The notes under the pieces are model-generated. The model was given only the letters and a program-made list of their open reading frames with translations, did no database searches and was not told the DNA's origin. The translations under genes and the position numbers were made by a program. Of a stretch of 52,662 bases of DNA, positions 51,086 to 52,662 are shown in pieces. The first letter of the stretch is position 1, and every line of letters starts with the position of its first letter. The stretch lies in NCBI GenBank assembly GCA_964561705.1, contig CAZLQJ010000004.1:1-52662 (forward strand). The letters are read 5' to 3'. The DNA comes from HGM12587 sp964561705. Lineage in GTDB: Bacteria; Bacillota; Clostridia; Lachnospirales; Lachnospiraceae.

Positions 51086-51949
51086 TTATATAGAAGAAAT
51101 ACGTTCCTGTTCTTCCGGCAGATTTCTCCGGTATTCATTCGGACTCATTCCGGTTTGCTTTTTAAAGGTCTGAGAAAAATAGCTCGGAGAAGAAAATCCA
51201 AGAATGTGGCTGATATGCGCCAGTGCATAGTCACCGTTTCTTAAAAGATGTTTTGCTTCTTCGATCCTCCGGGAAATCATATAATTGATGGGAGAAATAC
51301 CATATTCCTGGGTAAAGGCATGAACCATATAATATTTGCTGACATGGGTTTGTTCAGCCAAAATATCAAGGGTAATATTTTCTTTAAAATGTTCGTCAAT
51401 ATATCTGCGCACGTTGGTACAAAGCCGTGGAGAATGTTTGTGGCTTGGTGTCATAACGGCAGAATAATCCGTCTGGCGCATCAGCAAGATGGCCAAAATT
51501 TCCATCAGATCCTGGCAGATCATTTCATAACCGGGCGTTTTTTCTTCGATCTCCCGTAGCATGGATTTTAGGTAAAAAAGGATATTGTCTTTCAGATCCC
51601 GGAAATTAACGATGCAAAACTGCTTCTCTTGTTTGTTTGTAATGGAAAGCTCCAGCCCCTCCACTCCCAAAACAATATATTCCAGTGGATTGGCGTTGAA
51701 ACTGATCTCTGTGTGTTCCACATTTGGATTGACAATGATCAGATCGTTTGCAGATACAGGGTATACGGAATCGTTGATGAAAAACTGTCCGACACCACCG
51801 ATCACGTAAAATAATTCTGAGAAATTGTGGGTGTGCGGCGTACTGTTCCAGTCACCGCCGTATTTGGCGGAACTGACATAAAGCAGTCTTGCAGCGTTCC
51901 GGAAATCTTTGTTTTCATGGATCGTAAAATCATATCTTTGTGTACTCAT
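51086..51949 (-). CDS. AraC-family transcriptional regulator
   Basis: A 287-residue regulator. A cupin sensory domain (about 20-150) has HTHNFSELFYV near residue 38 and the VNPNVEHTEI strand near 73. The C-terminus (about 187-283) has two helix-turn-helix motifs, with DILAEQTHVSKYYM and the signature around ISHILGFSSPSYFSQTF. It likely senses a sugar and activates the divergent binding-protein gene at 52269, and perhaps the GH101 gene. Tandem direct repeats in the shared intergenic region are candidate sites. It has an extended -10 promoter at 52008-52016. Confidence 0.9.
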   Translation of the reverse strand: MSTQRYDFTIHENKDFRNAARLLYVSSAKYGGDWNSTPHTHNFSELFYVIGGVGQFFINDSVYPVSANDLIIVNPNVEHTEISFNANPLEYIVLGVEGLELSITNKQEKQFCIVNFRDLKDNILFYLKSMLREIEEKTPGYEMICQDLMEILAILLMRQTDYSAVMTPSHKHSPRLCTNVRRYIDEHFKENITLDILAEQTHVSKYYMVHAFTQEYGISPINYMISRRIEEAKHLLRNGDYALAHISHILGFSSPSYFSQTFKKQTGMSPNEYRRNLPEEQERISSI

Positions 51950-52007
51950 AAATCTCTCCCTGATTTAGATTTCTTGTCTGATAAAAAGACTTTAGCAAGA
52001 TATTTAT

Positions 52008-52016
52008 ATTATAACA
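52008..52016 (-). promoter_or_regulatory. Extended -10 promoter of the AraC gene
   Basis: On the minus strand TGT directly precedes a perfect TATAAT (52008-52013). No strong -35 at the right distance. Confidence 0.55.
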
Positions 52017-52072
52017 GAAAAATGAAAAGACAATATACACAAAAAGTATGAAAAGTGGGAAATGAAAAAGAT

Positions 52073-52112
52073 AAAATCCACAAAAACAATTGGTAAAAAT
52101 CCACAAAAACAA
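52073..52112 (+). repeat. 17-bp direct repeat, likely AraC operator
   Basis: AAAATCCACAAAAACAA occurs perfectly at 52073-52089 and 52096-52112, a period of 23 nt (about two helical turns). It lies between the divergent AraC and binding-protein genes, 75 nt upstream of the latter's -35. A core-only copy, CACAAAAA, is at 52038-52045. The remainder of 51950-52268 is A-rich promoter sequence without further genes. Confidence 0.65.
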
Positions 52113-52186
52113 AAAGTTGAAATTATGAAAACTCGCTAAAAATCGAAAAAATAGCAATATTTATAAAAAAAATCGCAATAAAAAGC

Positions 52187-52214
52187 TTGAATATAATATT
52201 CAAAAAGATATACT
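52187..52214 (+). promoter_or_regulatory. Promoter of the sugar-binding lipoprotein gene
   Basis: TTGAAT (52187-52192), a 16-nt spacer and TATACT (52209-52214). A small hairpin GGCAT-CTTA-ATGCC (52231-52244) lies in the leader, followed by AAGGGGG before the start codon. Confidence 0.6.
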
Positions 52215-52268
52215 AAGATATACAAGACAAGGCATCTTAATGCCAAAAATTACAAGGGGGAAACCGAA

Positions 52269-52662
52269 ATGAAAAAGAAACTTTTAAGCTCACTTTTATG
52301 TGTAGCTATGGTTGCTTCTCTCGTAGTTGGATGTGGCGGAAAAGACACACCAGCAACAGATGACGTAGCAACAGACACACCAGTAGCAGACGATGTAGCT
52401 GATGCAGCAGACGATACAGCTGATTTAGCTGGAACAACAATCAAAGTTGCAGCAATCGAAACAGCTTATGGTGCTGACATGTGGAAAGAAGTAGCAGATG
52501 CTTTCACAGCTGAAACAGGCATCAACGTTGAATTAACAACAGACAAAAACCTTGAAGATGTTATCGGACCATCTATGCAGGCTGGAGATTACCCAGACGT
52601 TGTTCACTTAGCAACAGGTCGTGAAGCTGGTCTTACAGAACAGTTCATCAAAGGTAACATGA
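52269..52662 (+). CDS. Carbohydrate ABC transporter substrate-binding lipoprotein (5' part)
   Basis: The first 131 codons of a gene that continues past the right edge. A lysine-rich signal sequence ends in LVVGC with lipidated C22. A linker of about 30 residues rich in Asp, Ala, Thr and Val follows, and then the family 1 sugar-binding fold begins (TIKVAAIETAYGADMWKEV; later GDYPDVVHLATGREAGL). The AraC gene is divergent and GH101 lies beyond it, so a mucin-derived sugar such as galacto-N-biose is a reasonable but unproven ligand. Permease genes are expected beyond the window. Confidence 0.85.
   Translation, partial: MKKKLLSSLLCVAMVASLVVGCGGKDTPATDDVATDTPVADDVADAADDTADLAGTTIKVAAIETAYGADMWKEVADAFTAETGINVELTTDKNLEDVIGPSMQAGDYPDVVHLATGREAGLTEQFIKGNM

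Overview
The window reads as a chromosomal segment of a gut-type Clostridia bacterium, most likely a Lachnospiraceae member of the mucin-foraging kind. The evidence is gene content and signals: low-to-moderate GC, strong AGGAGG-type ribosome sites, extended -10 promoters, a short HisG paired with HisZ, AzlCD, an Rrf2 regulator beside cysK and metY, and large secreted SLH-anchored glycosidases. The species assignment is inference. There are no rRNA or tRNA genes, CRISPR arrays, phage genes or transposases.

Layout. 1-4.0 kb: brnQ behind a leader with its own promoter and an intrinsic terminator; a divergent EamA/DMT permease; a DUF362/ferredoxin protein. 4.1-12.4 kb: a complete histidine operon hisZ-G-D-C-B-H-A-F-IE-K with tight overlaps, driven by a promoter that coincides with a 26-bp imperfect palindrome. 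12.4-15.6 kb: an Asp/Pro-repeat lipoprotein, a polysaccharide flippase and a convergent acyltransferase. 15.7-20.3 kb: a yybP-ykoY-type (Mn2+) riboswitch with an overlapping terminator, controlling a P2-type cation ATPase, then a Na/Pi cotransporter with a PhoU domain. 20.3-23.7 kb: a GNAT enzyme, then metY, cysK and an Rrf2 regulator on the minus strand, with a palindrome at the metY transcription start.

23.8-33.3 kb: a secreted SLH-anchored GH29 fucosidase, then a surface-polysaccharide operon (GT2, flippase, pyruvyltransferase, GT2) and a cytoplasmic GH13 enzyme. 33.4-45.1 kb: a polyferredoxin and larC-larB-larE on the minus strand (nickel-pincer cofactor synthesis), divergent from a five-gene Opp/Nik-type ABC importer followed by NhaC, AzlC, AzlD and a CaCA exchanger. 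45.2-52.7 kb: a 1929-residue secreted GH101 endo-alpha-N-acetylgalactosaminidase, an AraC regulator, and the start of a sugar-binding lipoprotein running off the right edge.

How the genes may work together. Two themes stand out. (1) A cell-surface mucin O-glycan system: an SLH-GH29 fucosidase and an SLH-GH101 enzyme would act at the cell wall, a pyruvyltransferase-containing polysaccharide operon lies between them (SLH domains classically bind pyruvylated wall polymers), and an AraC/ABC pair next to GH101 may sense and import the product. In GH101 the SLH triplet is not terminal but lies inside the beta-sandwich that precedes the catalytic barrel, which is the most unusual architecture in the window. 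(2) A nickel module: larEBC and a Nik-like importer share a divergent promoter region, but larA, the enzyme that would use the cofactor, is absent. Functions of individual families are established knowledge; the linking of genes into systems is inference.
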